In this document: one piece after another, positions 45,017-54,524 of the stretch
How the letters are laid out: each line of letters begins with the position of its first letter
Numbering within the stretch: the stretch's first letter is position 1
Made by a program: the position numbers and the translations under genes
Assembly: GCF_963576675.1 (NCBI RefSeq)
Contig: NC_088918.1
Location: 35,249,501 to 35,313,500 of the forward strand
From: Euphorbia lathyris
Taxonomy: Eukaryota; Streptophyta; Magnoliopsida; Malpighiales; Euphorbiaceae
Reading direction: 5' to 3'
DNA: 64,000 nucleotides
Notes under the pieces: model-generated
The model's database searches: none
What the model saw: only the letters and a program-made list of their open reading frames with translations
What the model was told of the DNA's origin: nothing

Positions 45017-47604
45017 TTATCGTCTACCATATCTATTGAATACATGTCCCCCTGTATAACAACTCGTATGCTTAATGGGTCGTCTATCTTCTTCAACAAC
45101 TTCTTCCCATTCACCAAATGGCATGTTCAAGTCTATAGGGGGATTTTCACCCACATCCATCGTGAGCGGTGGATCTTCTACAAACCCAACTTCACTCACA
45201 CTGGGTTGTGGAACCATAGGCGTATGCGAAGGATCAACCCAAGCATCGTGAAATAAAGTACGGGTCACCGTATTTGATGATCCACCTTGTTCATACCATT
45301 GGTTTTGGTGCACCATGTTCATATTTGTTTCCATCAGATTGGGATTATATTGAAATATTGTTGCACCACTTGAATCATAATTTTGTACTCCAAATGAGGG
45401 CAACATTGTTACTTGTGGAGTGAATACAGTACCAGATGGTTCACCGATCTGTAAACCTGTCATCAATTCTGCGGTGGTCATGGTGTGTTGTTGTTGTTGT
45501 TGTGACGCTTCAGGCATAGAGGATGCATCAAAGCAAAAAGATGACAACATATTTAACTGTGTTGGTTGTGGACCAGACTGTGGAAAAACCTCCTCATTCT
45601 GTTGTGGATAGTATTGTGGAAATAAATTAAAGTTCATTAATGGAGGAGGAATTTGATTTTGGCCTTGCGGATGAGGAGGATATTCAATTTCATCTCGACG
45701 GGATGCTAGAGTCCTTCTCCTCTTTCTCGTTTCCACGGGCGGCTCTTGAATATACGGTATTATCGGTGCAGTTGGAGCACTTTGAATGGGATACATACTA
45801 GCCATTCGTTGATTATGATTGATGCCTCCGAGCACACTGCCAGCGATATCTCTCATGCTTTGCCATGCACCTTCCTCGGGTTGCATGTGATATAGTCGTT
45901 CAACACCATCCGCCTGCAACATATAAAAATTTTAAACGTCATACTAAATATTAATATCTATCAAATATAAATTGTTGCTATGTTACTTACACATGCCTCC
46001 CTCCCGATACTTCTTGGAGAGATCCATCTTCTTGTACGTGTCAAGTACCACTGCATGTACTGCGACTGCGAACACAAGTTTTGCATTGCTGGTTGTGTTG
46101 TCGCTAACCAACTATGTCTATGTTGCTTCCATGCATCAAGATATTGAGCATGTCGAACAAACCATACCTTATCTTGATGGCCACGCAGATCAATAGTATG
46201 GAGCGAGTCAATAACATTAGGTTTTGCAGGAATGTATTGCTCAAACCCAAATTGTCGCATGCATCTATCCGGGTGATGTTGTTCCATAATATGCACATAT
46301 ATAAGTGGCACTACAGAATGCCACACATTTTGTCCTCGCCGATACATTGCATGCATAACCGGTATGAGTTCTTTGTATGGCTCCCATATCATCTGTCAAA
46401 TATTAATTACACTGGGTCACTAACTAATTGTGACTAACATTAATTAGCTATTTGGAAAACATCCACCATAATTACCTCCTCTTCTTTCTGACAGTCCAAT
46501 GCCTCCCTAATGAAATTGAGTTTATGCGTTGGATCACGAGGGTTATTAATCTCCACTGATTTCCACCTACAAATATTTTAGTAATGGATAATAAGGTTAA
46601 AGTAATATTTTTAAGCATAGATAATAATGAAATTGTGTATGTTTTTTTACCTCATAGCATATGGTTTTCCACCAGCAATATCAACAACATGTCCACTGCT
46701 AGGGGCAATTGGTACAAGTCTCTCGTATGCCCAATATTGCAAAAATTATGCACACCCACCTATTTGCTTACACGTAGGGTCTGTCGCTTTACACATTTCT
46801 CTATACAAATTCGCTAACATTGCGGCACCCCACGCATATGTTCCTGCCACATTGAAATCTTCCAACAAAGGTAGGACCATCAACTGTACCTTATTGCCAC
46901 TCTTAATAGGAAACAAAAAGCCACCCCATATACGCAGTATCAATGCCCGTGCATGACACTCGATTATGTACTCAGATGCATCAATTGGAGGTTGTTCTGG
47001 AAACTTCTTAGTCAACCACGACATCTTCAACTCAACCCCGGTAATATCATGACCCTTTCTTGGCCAAAAACCTAATAATTGGTGGCATATCGCACACCAG
47101 TCAATTCCTACCTTTCCAAATGTGACTGCTTCACCGTCCACACGAAGTCCAGTCAAGACCTCCACATCCTGTAATGTCATTATTGCTTCTCCAACAGGGA
47201 GGTGAAATGTGTGTGTTTCCGGCCGCCACCTTTCAACTAACGCTGTTATCAATGCATGGTCTATATTAATAAGCCCCAAATCAATAATTGTTCCAAAGCC
47301 TGCAATTTGCAACTTTTCCAAAACTCTTGGATTTATATTTTCAAAACCTTCAGGTTTCACTGCTCTGGAAGGCTTTAGTGCTTTGTAATTGTCCTACGGA
47401 TTTTTCAAACACATGTGCAAAAAGTCACTTCAAGTGTTTCTAAAATTTATATTAGTGTCAGAAAATTGATCACTATTGACAAAACGATAATATTACCTCC
47501 TCCAACCAAACACCTTGGGAACGGTGTATTTTCTGTTGTGTCAATAAATCATCAATTAGTGGCCCTGGATTAATTAATTATTGAGGTCTGTTTTGATTAG
47601 CCAT
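45017..47604 (-). pseudogene. Plant mobile domain (PMD, MAIN-like) gene, 5 exons, two stops
   Basis: Splice sites give exons 47497-47604, 46651-47393, 46476-46566, 45991-46392 and 45017-45913, joining in phase to about 746 codons. Exons 2-4 carry the PMD: VERWRPETHTFHLPVGEA, TLQDVEVLTGLRVDGEAV, CKQIGGC, WAYERL and IWEPYKELIP. Exon 5 is low-complexity (Gln/Pro-rich) with RKRRR and a final IDLNMPFGEW. Stops: codon 9 (TAA, 47578-47580) and after CKQIGGCA (TAA, 46746-46748). PMD proteins (MAIN/MAIL1) act in nuclear gene and transposon silencing, and PMDs are known from MULE and gypsy elements. It probably starts from the right terminus promoter. Confidence 0.85.
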
Positions 47605-48286
47605 TTGTTCCACGTTATCCTACATATTATACAAGTACATAAATGTTATCTCAATATTTCTAACATCAAACATATTGCTAATATTTATTACATTTCTAAC
47701 ATATAACATATTTGTATTATGAAAGTTTTTAACATATTGCTAATATTTATTACATTTCTAACATATAACATAAATAATTCAAACATTTTTAACATTTATC
47801 ATAAATCAAACATTTCTATTATGTTACACATTTAACATAATTCTAACATATTTTCATATTTCTAACACTTTTCAAACATTTAACATATTTATAACATATA
47901 TATCTAATATTTAACATAATTTTTTTTACACATTTCTCTAACATATTTGTTGTTTTTTCATTTAATTAATTTAATTTCAAATATTAACATATTTAATACG
48001 TATGAAATAAATAAATAATTACATACCTTTTTTCTTTAGTAGATATCTTGTATTATGCACCAACATGAAAAAAAATAAAGTTAAGTAAATATATTGAAAA
48101 TAACCAATGTATTAATACTAATTCCATATACAAAAATATTTAGATAAAAAATAATAAAAAAAATTATTTCAAACATTTATAAAATTTAAAATAATTCAAT
48201 ATAATTTTATCATATTTCTAACATTTTTCAAACATCTAACATATTTATAACTATATATCTAATAATTAACATAATGTTTTTTACAC
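47605..48286 (-). other. PMD gene leader with repeated cassette
   Basis: No ORF. AT-rich sequence repeats ACATTTCTAACAT-like words. One splice-like cassette is at about 48020-48075 (minus strand: GGTGCATAATAC... AAAG|GTATGTAATT). It is the mirror of 40136-41368. Confidence 0.5.
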
Positions 48287-48299
48287 ATTTCTCTAACAT

Positions 48300-48584
48300 G
48301 TGAGACGTAGAGCGCTTGATGCGCCGGTTAGGAGAACCGAAGAGTGGCAAAGGGATGTAGTGGTAAGGGGTAGGGGAATACCTTAGCAAACTTGGAGGAG
48401 GATGATCGAGAGTGATATGAGTTTATTGGGAATTGAGGAAAATATGGTAGTGGATAGGACGGAGTGGAGGGAGCGAATCTGTGTCGCTGACACGACTTGA
48501 TTTTCACGGTTTTATATGATGGTTCATGTTAGCCGACCCCGAATCATTTCGGGACTAAGGCTTTGTTGTTGTTGTTGTTGTTGT
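48300..48584 (+). mobile_element. 5'-truncated RTE LINE fragment
   Basis: It matches the last about 285 bp of the RTE at 34597-36360 (coding end, CTGACACGACTTGATTTTC, 3' UTR and (TTG)n tail), here on the plus strand. A 13-bp target duplication ATTTCTCTAACAT lies at 48287-48299 and 48585-48597. It inserted within the MULE repeat region and is non-coding. Confidence 0.92.
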
Positions 48585-48597
48585 ATTTCTCTAACAT

Positions 48598-48702
48598 ATT
48601 TGTTGTTTTTTCATTTAATTAATTTAATTTCTAATATTAATATATTTAATACATATGAAATAAATAAATAATTACATACCTTTTTTCTTTAGTAGATTTC
48701 TT
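48598..48702 (-). other. MULE leader repeat, second unit
   Basis: Continuation of the repeated cassette (minus-strand donor at about 48680), cut on the right by the L1 insertion. Confidence 0.5.
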
Positions 48703-50109
48703 CTTTTTTTTTGAACAGAAGGAAGGGCCTAGGCCCCGGAAACAAACAAACCAAAAACTAATCTAGATTCCGAGCTCTCCTGAGGATGCCCGAACCAGAA
48801 TTGTCTGAATCAATGATGTCCATTAAGCCTGCAGGGGGATTCTCACACTCGTGATACCCTAAACACCTTTCGCCTGCGAAATTTGCCATAAAATCTGCTG
48901 CTCTATTCCCTTCACGAAGGACATGAACAACTTTGACATCCCAATTCGAACCAATCTGTTTCCGACATTCCTCAAGAAGCCAATCATACCGATGTACCCG
49001 ATACCCTTTTGTTCTGATAAGCTCCACCGTTGATTGAGAATCGAGCTCAAAAATTACCTTCTTCCACCCCTTTCTCCTGGCAAGTTCCAACCCATAATAG
49101 AGGCCCAAATCTCCGCCAGATCCACGGAGCAGTTACCTAACCTGCAGAAAAATCCCCCTAACCAGCTTCCGTTACTGTCCCGGGCGAGCCCGCCGCAAGT
49201 CGCGCGACCTGAAATGTTACTCCGAGCCCCATCGCAGTTGAACTTGATCCATCCCTCCGCCGGTGGCAACCACTGAACCAGATGATCCCGCGTATGCGGC
49301 CGCGCAGCACACGCGTTCCGACAGGTCCTCACCGCCTCAGCTTGCTCCGACGCGGCGTGAATAACAGTGTCAATCTTTTCCGTCAGCCCCCGACCGACGC
49401 CTTCAAACACCAATTCATTCCTCCATTTCCAAAGTAACCAGCAGCAGGTTCCAAAAACAATTGCCCAAGAAATACCATTCCACTTCCCTCTATCCTGTAA
49501 GTTACACAGCATCCACGGTTTAACCTCCCCTGAGAAGAAATCCTCCTGCCGATTCAAAGGAATGAAGAAAGTCCAGATTCTCCTTGCTTCACTATAATCC
49601 CGGAGAAGATGAATTAGATCTTCTCTAGATCCACAGATCCCGCAATCCTCATCACTACTGATATGCCTCCTGACCCGGTCGGCATTGGTAAGAACAGCCT
49701 CATGCCCCATAGTCCAGAGAAACATTTTAATTCTCTCGGTTACCTTAGCTTCCCATATACACATCCAATCTGCAGCCGACCAACTCGTTGCAGTAGCAGC
49801 AGATTGATTGAATTGGAGCGCATAAGCCGTTTTCGTCGAGAAGCTGCCTGTTTTGCTCGGTTCCCAACTCCAACCGTCCATGTTATCGTCATTACTGAAC
49901 AGGACTATAGAGGCAAGATTGTGCAGCTCGTCCTGAGGAAGCACACTACGTAATCTGTCCCAATCCCAGCCATGCCCTTCAACCCAGTAATCTGCCACAT
50001 TCTGACTCATCTCCTCCTCCGACAAGGGGGCAAGAGCTTTGTCAATAAGTTTACCAGCCTGAAGCCAGTTATCTGACCAGAACCGAGTGTTCCGCCCATT
50101 TCTAACAAG
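48703..50109 (-). pseudogene. L1-type LINE 3' fragment (zf-RVT and RNase H)
   Basis: A poly-A tail (plus-strand T run 48704-48712) ends the element. Right to left, the frame reads NTRFWSDNWL, then a degenerate zinc segment (CGICGSREDLIHLL), a linker (WLLWKWRNELVFEG) and RNase H (IKFNCDGA, FELDSQS, VLREGNRAADFMA). A frameshift near 49080-49100 separates the last two parts. Endonuclease and RT are missing. It is markedly GC-richer than the MULE around it. No clear target duplication is seen, and about 14 bp of the target repeat may be deleted. Confidence 0.85.
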
Positions 50110-51071
50110 ATGGCAAAAATAAAGTTAATTTCAAATAAATAAATAATTACATACCTTTTTTCTTTAGTAGATTTCTTCAATTATGCACTAACATGGAAAA
50201 AAAAATAAAGTTAAGTAAATATATAGAAAATAACCAATGTATTAATACTAATTCCATATAACAAAATATTTAGATAAAAAATAATAAAAAAATTATTTCA
50301 AACATTTATAAAATTTAAAATAATTCAAACATTTATCATAAATTATACATTTCTATCATATAACACATTTAACATAATTTTATCACATTTCTAACATATT
50401 TCAAACATCTAACATATTTATAACATATATATCTAATATTAAACATAAATTTTTTTACATATTTATAGGTTTTTCATTTAATTAATTTAATTTCCAATAT
50501 TAACATATTTAGTACATATGAAATACATAAATAATTACATACCTTTTTTTTATTTAGTAGATTTCCTCTATTATGCACCAACATGGAGAAAAAAATTAAG
50601 TCAATATATAGAAAATAACCAATATTTTAATGCTAATTACATATAAAAAAAATTACATTGCTTAAACATACCTTTAATTTTTTTGAACTCTTCAAATGTG
50701 GTGAGAGATAATCTTGTGAATTGTGAGAGATTAAGAGAGAAAATAAAATATTTAAGGGGGTTAGTGGAGTAGAAAAAAAATAAGAAGAAGAAAGGGAATA
50801 GAAGTAGAGAAGAAGTGTGAGAATAAGTTGTGAATTGTAAGAAGAAGAAAGGGAATAGAAGTGTTAGAAGTTTGAAAAATAAATGGAAGTAAGGGTTTGA
50901 AGGGATAAAAAATTAAATAGGGGGAGTGAAATATTAAATAGAGGGATTTGGGGTTTTTGAAAGATGAGAGAAAGAGTGAAAATTTTAATGGGAGTGAGGA
51001 GTTAAATAGTTAAATTTAAATAGGGGGTAGGGGGAGAGATGAGGGGAGGGAAAACAAAAATAAAATAAAAA
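50110..51071 (-). other. Right subterminal region of the MULE
   Basis: It holds two further splice-like cassettes (donors at about 50152 and 50540 on the minus strand) and the mirror of the left candidate first exon (about 50665-50700). Purine-rich GAGAGA/GAAGAAG tracts follow. It is probably the PMD promoter and leader. No ORF. Confidence 0.5.
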
Positions 51072-51468
51072 ATACATTCACGGTTCCGTGAATGTATTTC
51101 TTCACTGCTCCCATGATGGGAGCAGTGAAGCCATATTCCACCGAATATATTCGGTGGAATATAGGCAGAGTGTGGTCTTATCCACACTCTGCCAAATGCT
51201 AAGAGACCGGAAGTCCACCTTCCGGTCTCTATTTTTTTATAATAAAAAATAGAAACCGGAAGGTGGACTTCCGGTTTCTATTTTTCATAATAAAAAAATT
51301 AAAATTAGAAACCGGAAGCCAGCCTTCCAGTTTCTTTGCAAAACGAAACCGGAAGGCTGGCTTCCGGTTTCGCTCCCGGTTAAACCAGCCCCACAGTGGG
51401 CATAAAGTTTAACCGAGCCCTTTATGTGGTAATAATTTCCTTTTAAGCCCCGTTTTGGGGCAAAATCC
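51072..51468. repeat. Right MULE terminal hairpin array
   Basis: It contains the same hairpins as 39463-39825 in inverse order: ATACATTCACGG, TTCACTGCTCCCAT, the TTCCACCGAATA palindrome, GGCAGAGTGTGG, the CCGGAAG group and CCGGTTAAAC. The CCGGAAG group has four members here against three on the left. The last is GCCCCGTTTTGGGGC before GGATTTTG (inverse). Confidence 0.92.
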
Positions 51469-51477
51469 AACAATATT

Positions 51478-52651
51478 GTACTTTCCCAAGATAAAAGCAA
51501 TATCTCAAAAAGAAAAGGCAATATTGTACTTTCCCATATAAAAGCAATATCTCAAAAAGAAAAAATATTTTTGTTGATAAATTTGTTGTTATCAAAAAGA
51601 GTAACAAACCAAAAAGAGTTATATGTAGTCTAGTGGTTGGTTGTTACCAATTTTAATTTGGTAACAAACAAATCACACCCACTAGACTTGCTCTAAATTA
51701 ACAAGCAATATCTCATAATATATTGTTCCTGTTGAAATGTTTGCAATGATCCTTCCTTTACGCTCTTATATAATCATTACGTCGAAAAGCCCTTCAGACG
51801 ACGGTTCAAAACCATCGTCCCGCAAAAGATAAAATTGCCAAGTGGCTCGCTGTCGTCTGATGGACCTTCAAACAACGGTTGGGTTCTGTCATGTGAATGC
51901 ACGTCACATGACATAAGTCTATTTGTAGGTTGTCATATTACGCGTGTTACGATGACAACTTATTTATTATCATCGTCACCTATAGGGTTATTGCATAACA
52001 TCCTAATAAGTAAAAACGTTAAGGAGATACATGAGAAATTGGCATGTTGGTATTTACGATGACAGTTTGTATAATAATTTATGTTGTTGTAGCTTGTTTC
52101 AGATGACATAGGTCTTAATCAATTATGTCAATGAATTTGTTTTCAGATTACAGATTCGATTATTTTTTTGTCTTCCTATTGTTGTTTAGATGACATCTTT
52201 TTAATTAAATGTGTCTATTTGCTTTCTTCTTCGAATGAATTTCTGGTTTTTACCTGAATAATGAAACATACTCAAATGAACATAAAATTTTGTATATCAA
52301 TGGTTTTAAATAAATTGGTGACTAATGCTTATAATCTGTTTACATTTGCACAAATAAATTTCTAAATGTAATATCAAAAAAAAAAAGCAATACATATCCA
52401 ATAGGAAACAAAATCGATCTTGATGTATCTGTATATTTTAAAGTCATTATTAGGCTTATAATTCCCAAGTATTGATATCTGCAAAAACAAGAGCATTGCA
52501 TTAATTGTGTACATATCATCTTCAATAAGCCTAAACCCATTTATCTTTTCCCCTTCCTAGACCTTTCACTTACCCACCCACATTATAAATATAAAGCTTT
52601 TACCGCATTTTGAAAGTCCATAAACCAGTATATGTACCCTAAGCATACACA
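51478..52651. other. Intergenic; 48-bp tandem repeat and short inverted repeats
   Basis: GTACTTTCCC...AGCAATATCTC is repeated in tandem (about 51478-51568). An inverted pair GTTGTTACCAATTTT / AATTTGGTAACAAAC is at 51648-51680. Around 51785-51900 GACGACGGTT and AACCATCGTC suggest a decayed transposon end. No gene is seen until 52652. Confidence 0.45.
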
Positions 52652-53340
52652 ATGATGTCTGATATTCGGTACCCCCGTAATCGCATTGAGTTAGAGTTCG
52701 CCCAAATCCGACAGGAGTCACCCAGGTGTCTTCTAAGTATTTCAGGTATCTTACTCACTCATAAGTTGTGCATTGTTCTTTCTTTTATATTTCTATTAAT
52801 TCATGTTTGCTGATATGCAGGTCCTGTGAATGGAGACCAACTAAAATGGTCTTTCATGATCAAGGGCCCTCAATACACCCCATATGAAGGAGGTGTATAC
52901 AAAATTGATATTTGCTTCCCTCTCCATTTCCTCTTCACACCTCTAGTTGTAAGAACACAAACTTATTAATACATTGTAATATTACATATATATGCATATA
53001 CACTCATGAAATTATTCTTATTCGCAGTTTTTCTTCAAGACTAGGATTTATCATCATAATATCAGTCCTTCGGGGATGGTATTTCTTCCCCATCTACTTG
53101 CTCATCTTTCCTTTCCCACTGCCACGATTAGATTTATCTATTTGTTTATGCATTTTTCTATGTTTAAGGTCTAATCTATCTATGCATTTTCTAGCTGTTG
53201 TGGCATATTTATGCAATGCTAATAGAGTCTTTCATTCAGGGGCCATTTCCTGGGCAAGAACAAATTGCAGAGCAATACCTCAGTAACAGGCAGGTTATGT
53301 TTCAATTGCCAAGAGATGGACTGAAGAGCATGCAATGGGG
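52652..53340 (+). pseudogene. Ubiquitin-conjugating enzyme (E2) pseudogene
   Basis: Exon-like parts with splice sites are 52652-52745 (MMSDIRYPRNRIELEFAQIR), 52821-52948 (GDQLKWSFMIKGP, YTPYEGGVYKIDICFP), 53028 to about 53170 (TRIYHHNISPSGM) and 53228-53340 (IAEQYLSNR, then AKRWTEEHAM after a one-base loss). The order matches the E2/UBC fold. The catalytic Cys in the usual HPN...ICLD motif is Phe (TTT, 53082-53084), and LD is LP. Sequence after it has drifted. It cannot form a ubiquitin thioester. It is the only host-type locus outside a transposon here. Confidence 0.75.
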
Positions 53341-53625
53341 GCATGATGTGTGAATAGCATGCAAGGGGGGCATGATGTGCGAATAACATGCAAGGAGGTT
53401 GCATGCTAAACAAACATTGGAGTTGGAGGGTGTGAAGAATTGGAGAGGCATAAAAGGAAAATGGAAGAACAAAAGCCAGTTCCCTTGGTAATCAATTTGT
53501 TCTTCCAGTTGACTTTCATGCCTCTCAAATTCTTCACTTATTCAATCTCCAACTCCAATATTTGTTTAGCATGCAGCCCTCCTTGCATGCTATTCTTACA
53601 TCATGCCCCCCTTGCAACATTTCCT
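53328..53625. ncRNA. Long hairpin-forming inverted repeat 1
   Basis: The left arm (about 53366-53480) and right arm (about 53500-53625) are inverted copies matching over some 115 bp at about 85% by eye, with a loop near 25-30 bp. Shared blocks include GCATGCTAAACAAA, ATTGGAGTTGGAG and GCATGATGT. A 29-bp tandem repeat extends the left arm. A transcript would fold into a stem like a MIRNA or hairpin siRNA precursor. It could equally be a MITE; expression is unknown. Confidence 0.45.
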
Positions 53626-53654
53626 TTTTTGTAATACAAAGTAGACAACTTATT

Positions 53655-53658
<4 letters not shown>

Positions 53659-53689
<31 letters not shown>
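53659..53689. repeat. (TA)n microsatellite
   Basis: About fifteen TA dinucleotides in a row, lying between two hairpin loci. Confidence 0.9.
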
Positions 53690-53693
<4 letters not shown>

Positions 53694-53790
53694 GTGACAC
53701 AGAACATACAAATAGCCTAAATTGATATAAAAGTTCACAACCTTTGACCACATGCTTCATACAAGTAGCACTAAGCAGTTCCACAACTTG

Positions 53791-53975
53791 AATCTCCTTT
53801 ACTATGTACCTTCCACTTGGATTGTACTTGTTGAAACGTGAGCATGGTGATGAAGTTTATGATGCTATCACCACAAGTTTAAAACTTGTATTGAGAGCAT
53901 CATAAACCTATCACCATGTTGAATGTTTTTCTATAAGATAACAAGCCAAGTGGAAGGTACATATTAAAGGAGATT
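53791..53975. ncRNA. Long hairpin-forming inverted repeat 2
   Basis: AATCTCCTTTACTATGTACC/TTCCACTTGG on the left pairs with CCAAGTGGAAGGTACAT and AAAGGAGATT on the right. Inner arms GGTGATGAAGTTTATGATGC and GCATCATAAACCTATCACC also pair. The tip is ACAAGTTTAAAACTTGT. The stem is about 85 bp with a few bulges. Its size suits a plant MIRNA precursor or a foldback MITE. No known miRNA is recognised. Confidence 0.45.
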
Positions 53976-54017
53976 TAGTTTACTATATGACTATGCTTCA
54001 CTAAATGACTATGCTTC

Positions 54018-54240
54018 TGTTGAGCGATTTCCGCAAGTGCACGGTTTCGCTTGTAGTAATAAAAAGATATCGATCCCACAGGGAAAGCTTTTTCAACAAA
54101 AACTTATTTAAATGTGGTTTAAATACGACTTAAGGTTTATAAAATAGATAATCGTTATTTGAAATTGGGTTTTTGAGATTGATTGAATAAGAATTAGGTT
54201 AGAATATGTAGAATGTTAGAAATCAATTCTGTTTTGAATA
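54018..54240 (-). mobile_element. LTR relic related to the LARD-like element
   Basis: From TGTTGAGCGATTTCCGC it matches the inverse of the last about 220 bp of the LTR at 21250-22789 (same end, GATATCGATCCCAC block), with clear divergence. Similarity fades by about 54250. It is a truncated minus-strand LTR end lying against the Sirevirus. Confidence 0.7.
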
Positions 54241-54524
54241 TGAATTACAAAACAGAAACGTTAGTGTCAAACATATAGGTCAGTGTCAAACATGTTATCA
54301 GCATTTGGTTCAATCAATGAATTTTATAGCCTTAAACATAGCTGATTTAATTGAAGATACAAAATAACATAATACACAGCATCTTATACAAATAATTCAT
54401 AACTCAGAGTTTGAACAGAAGATGCAAGTATGATATTAAATATAGGTAGTCAGTGTTTACACACAAGAGTTAAAGACAGGCATAGAGACTACTACAGACT
54501 ACTACATACTGAGATAGCCTATAT

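Larger units (their letters stand above)
39463..51468 (+). mobile_element. 12-kb Mutator-like element (MULE) with transposase and PMD genes
   Basis: AACAATATT is duplicated exactly at 39454-39462 and 51469-51477, the 9-bp duplication diagnostic of Mutator elements. Both ends start GGATTTTGCCCC and consist of a chain of distinct hairpins. Similarity between the arms continues inward for over 1 kb (40116-40540 against 50390-50700). Inside are a MuDR-type transposase gene (plus) and a PMD gene (minus), converging on a minisatellite at 44403-44955. Nested insertions are a MULE-type MITE (41378-41937), an RTE fragment (48300-48584) and an L1 fragment (48703-50109). The transposase is incomplete, so the copy is probably no longer autonomous. 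Confidence 0.93.

Noticed and set aside
48657..50185. 45-bp target duplication around the L1 fragment
   Set aside because: The shared sequence is the pre-existing tandem cassette of the MULE, so it cannot be used as evidence of duplication.
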